Positions 30,901 to 33,492 of a stretch of 33,492 bases of DNA are shown one piece after another. The position numbers were made by a program, and so were the translations under genes. Each line of letters starts with the position of its first letter. Position 1 is the stretch's first letter. Under the pieces are notes generated by a model that did not search any database, was not told the DNA's origin, and saw nothing but the letters and a program-made list of their open reading frames with translations. Origin of the DNA: Pelomyxa schiedti (Eukaryota; Evosea; Pelobiontida; Pelomyxidae); NCBI GenBank assembly GCA_020536535.1, contig JAHLWZ010000048.1, positions 23,163 through 56,654 of the forward strand. The letters run 5' to 3'.

Positions 30901-33492
30901 GGAGGGCCCTGTTCTTCTACTCAACAACACCAGCGTTGTTTGAAGACTTGTTCAAAAAATTCTTGGAGGATGTTGCAGATCAACCAGATAACCCTGGAAT
31001 TTTGACCCACAGGCTATTTATTCCTCCCGGTGCCTCAGTTGCTCCCACCTTATCTATTCCGGCGGAGTTCACAGCAATGCCACAGTGGAACTGGTACGGC
31101 AAACTCCATCCCAGGCAGTCAGGTGTGAACTCTGCTCCAATTGAGTTCACCATCCCTCTGGATTCCGAAAATTCTATTCTTCGAGACTGGCAACTGAAAA
31201 TCAACCAAACATGGGAGGACATTTTGTTGTGGGCTTCTGTTGTTTTCTGGAGCAAAGTCTCTGACATGAATGAAGCAGATTCCGTGATATTTGGTGCTTT
31301 GGGCAGTAGGAATGAAGTCCACTTCATTGATGTGAGTGTGAGAAAGGTAGGATCAGTGCTTAATCTTCAAGAGTCTCTTGAGTGCTTTTTGGCTTCCAAG
31401 AAAGATGCCTGTTGCATGGTTGGGCAGGCTGCGTTTTGCACTGTTTATGGTACGACTTCTCATGCCAATACCAATTTCAAGTCCTTGTGGGAGATGTGGG
31501 CTGCAAAGCCCGCACTCTTCCTTGGCCTGGAGGAGGGGGCAATCAAGATTCTCTGCGACCCGTCATACAACCTTGCTCCCAGCAGATACGAGCATGCAGC
31601 ACAGTCAATTTTGCATATCCTCTTGAGTTCTGCCAAATGCCCCGGAACTCCCCTCAAAGCTCTCAACTTGATTGACAACTCCTCCTCTGAGAAAGAACTC
31701 ATTGGCAAAGCATTTGTCCAATCACATCCCTCAGATTCGCCACTTGTGACACCATGGACAACTCTGGTCGATGCCTTCATTTTTCAGGTGAAAAGGAACC
31801 CAAGCATCAAGATATGGATTGGAAACAAAGCAGCAGGGCCCGTCGAATCACACACTATCACAGAACTGTTTCAGCTGGCAACAGCCTTGGCCATCTCAAA
31901 GCCGATTGTTCAACGGTGCACACACAACGACGTTGTATTTCTGTCCTTTCCCAGAGGCTGGGAAGCCGTCATTGCCCTGTGGGGTGTTCTGCTTGCTGGA
32001 GGTGCATGTTGCCCTCTGGATCCTGAGATTCCAGAAGCAAGGGCACACCAATTAATTGACAAAGTGAGATTCATGTGCAAATCGGGCCTGGAGCCACTGG
32101 TGTTGACAACCTCCAAGCTGGCAGAGCACTGTCTCCGGGAGAAAATTGGTCTGAAAGGCGAGGTCAGTGTTGTCCAACCAGCCACTTCCCAGCTTCCCCC
32201 ACAGGAACTGGTCCCAGTGAGCACCCAAGAACACCAACCAACACCTGATGATTTGGCCTTTGTCCTGTTTACCAGTGGGACTTCAGGGCAGCCCAAGGCA
32301 ATACCAACCAGGCACAGAGCTTGGATTTCACGAATGATAAAAAGTGCACCATTTGTTTTCATGCTGGACAAAGAAGATCCCACTTCCCCAATTTCGACCC
32401 GGCCCCGATCCTCCTCCTGTGGTTGCATGGCCCACGTGTGCTCTCCATACTTTGACGTTGCCTTATTCGAGCAGACTTTCCCTCTTGTGTTCGGAATGGA
32501 TATGGGCATTGTTGGTGAGTGGGTTCCGGATTTGCATCTTTTGGCCAATTTGGCACAGCAATCCCATTTGACACACATGACAGCAGTTCCAAGTTTCCTG
32601 AAAGCACTCACTTCAAGAGAGGAGTTGTGTGCAATTGTTGCGAAGTCAATGAAATGCGTTGCCAGTGGTGGTGAAGCTCTTTCTGTCGAATTCGCAGACA
32701 AACTTGCTTCCTCGTTTCCGAATGCATCAATTGTAAATGCGTATGGACCTGCTGAGGCAGCATACGTTTACTCTTGTTTTGAATACCATCCTGAGAATAA
32801 CAGCGCAATGTCCGATGTCGAAAAGGCCACACGGACAGTTCCGATTGGGAAACCCCTCCCCGGTGACGGTGCTATTATTCTGGATGGTGATACTCACCAA
32901 CCAGTTCCGTTTGGGGTTCCTGGTGAACTGTGTATCCTCAGCCCATGTCTTACAAAAGGTTACTTGAATGACTCTGCCGAAACAGCAAAACACTTCATTC
33001 GGGCGCCTCCTGAAGTGTGTGCCATAGTTTCGCATGGAGATCTCCCTTCTTTGTTGAGGGAAGACTCAGTGTTGTACCTCACTGGCGATTATGTGAGGTG
33101 GAATGATAATTTCGAGCTGGAGTACATCCGGAGAACTTGCCAAAACAAAAATCAAGTCAAAGTGCATGGGATGAGGGTGGAAACTGAGGAAATTGCCTTT
33201 TACATCCGAAGTTACCACTCTTCAATCACTGACGTCGTTGTGTGCCTGAGCAAGGGCAACTTGATTGCCTACATTGAAAATGCCTCCATTCACAACAGCG
33301 ATGAAGAGAACTCACTGCGCCGAGGGTTGCATGGAAGACTGAAGCAGCAGCTTCCTCGCTACATGGTTCCATACTTTTATGTTATCCTTCCAACATTCCC
33401 CCACACAACATCGGGGAAGCTTGACCATAAAGCCTTTCCTCCACCGCTTCCAACCAGAGATCTTCCCCTTGACAGTGACCCACAATCTGTTG
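27990..33492 (+). CDS. Non-ribosomal peptide synthetase, 5' part (C-lobe, C, A domains), cut by the right edge
   Basis: The proposed exons are 27990-28159, 28376-28596, 28641-29481, 29568-29628 and 29739 to beyond 33492. Introns are 216, 44, 86 and 110 nt with agreeing phases, giving about 1,680 visible residues. Residues 1-430 include a stretch resembling the second lobe of a condensation domain (LFTKIPLRLEVSPLVFFGAL). Next is a full condensation domain with the active-site motif SGHHVWLDALGG (His codons 30075-30080) and HVNMLPLF. After a further C-like C-terminal stretch comes an adenylation domain: LLAGGACCPLDPEIPEAR (A2), LFTSGTSGQPKAIP (A3, 32268-32310), YFDVALFEQ (A4), NAYGPAEAA (A5), PGELCI (A6), YLTGDYVRW (A7), QVKVHGMRVETEEIAF (A8), LPRYMVP (A9) and TTSGKLDHKAF (A10, catalytic Lys present). 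A thiolation domain is expected just past the edge. The family activates amino acids with ATP and joins them. Confidence 0.9.

Noticed and set aside
31910-32701. 263-residue minus-strand frame
   Set aside because: It is antisense to the NRPS adenylation domain, whose core motifs fix the plus-strand reading.

Overview
This window is nuclear DNA from a eukaryote. Almost every long gene is split by short GT-AG introns, mostly 40-60 nt, and none of the genes looks bacterial in architecture. The protein set is a Ras-family GTPase, a USP40-like deubiquitinase, GMPPB, a TMEM230-like membrane protein, a TRIM-like zinc-finger/Sel1 protein, Hint-domain and beta-propeller-like paralogues, DHA2-type transporters and a non-ribosomal peptide synthetase. 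This mix suggests a free-living amoeboid protist. The Hint domain and the 'DQF-ALLMSSHPRCGA' family make me think of Amoebozoa, possibly Archamoebae such as Pelomyxa. That placement is a guess from memory, not a demonstrated match.

Layout. Positions 1-2306 (+) hold the 3' part of a Hint-domain protein. 2559-3144 (-) is a small two-helix TMEM230/134-like protein, followed by a degenerate tRNA-Gly-like sequence (about 3173-3249, -). 3371-4888 (+) is a complete seven-exon GMPPB. 4988-6172 (-) is a Ras-family GTPase ending in the CaaX box CVLL and containing 8-nt and 13-nt exons. 6370-12381 (-) is a long USP40-like ubiquitin protease with a UBA domain inserted inside its catalytic domain. 12595 to about 15289 (-) is a RING/B-box-like zinc-finger protein with C-terminal Sel1 repeats. 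15449-16867 and 17835-19211 (-) are two intronless tandem paralogues, separated by an intergenic stretch with three copies of a 42-bp repeat. 19323 to about 19988 (-) is an unrecognised gene. 20428-23667 and 24016-26395 (-) are tandem DHA2-like MFS transporters. 26996-27674 (+) is a small unknown three-exon gene that diverges from the transporters. 27990 to the right edge (+) is the 5' part of a large NRPS with condensation and adenylation domains.

How the genes relate. Most are unrelated housekeeping or signalling genes: sugar-nucleotide synthesis, ubiquitin removal, small-GTPase signalling. The possible functional neighbourhood is at the right end, where an NRPS lies near two putative drug:H+ antiporter-type exporters. 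That could be a small secondary-metabolite locus, but the sequence does not prove a link. Gene models were assembled by hand from reading-frame continuity, GT-AG borders and family motifs, so individual splice sites remain predictions.
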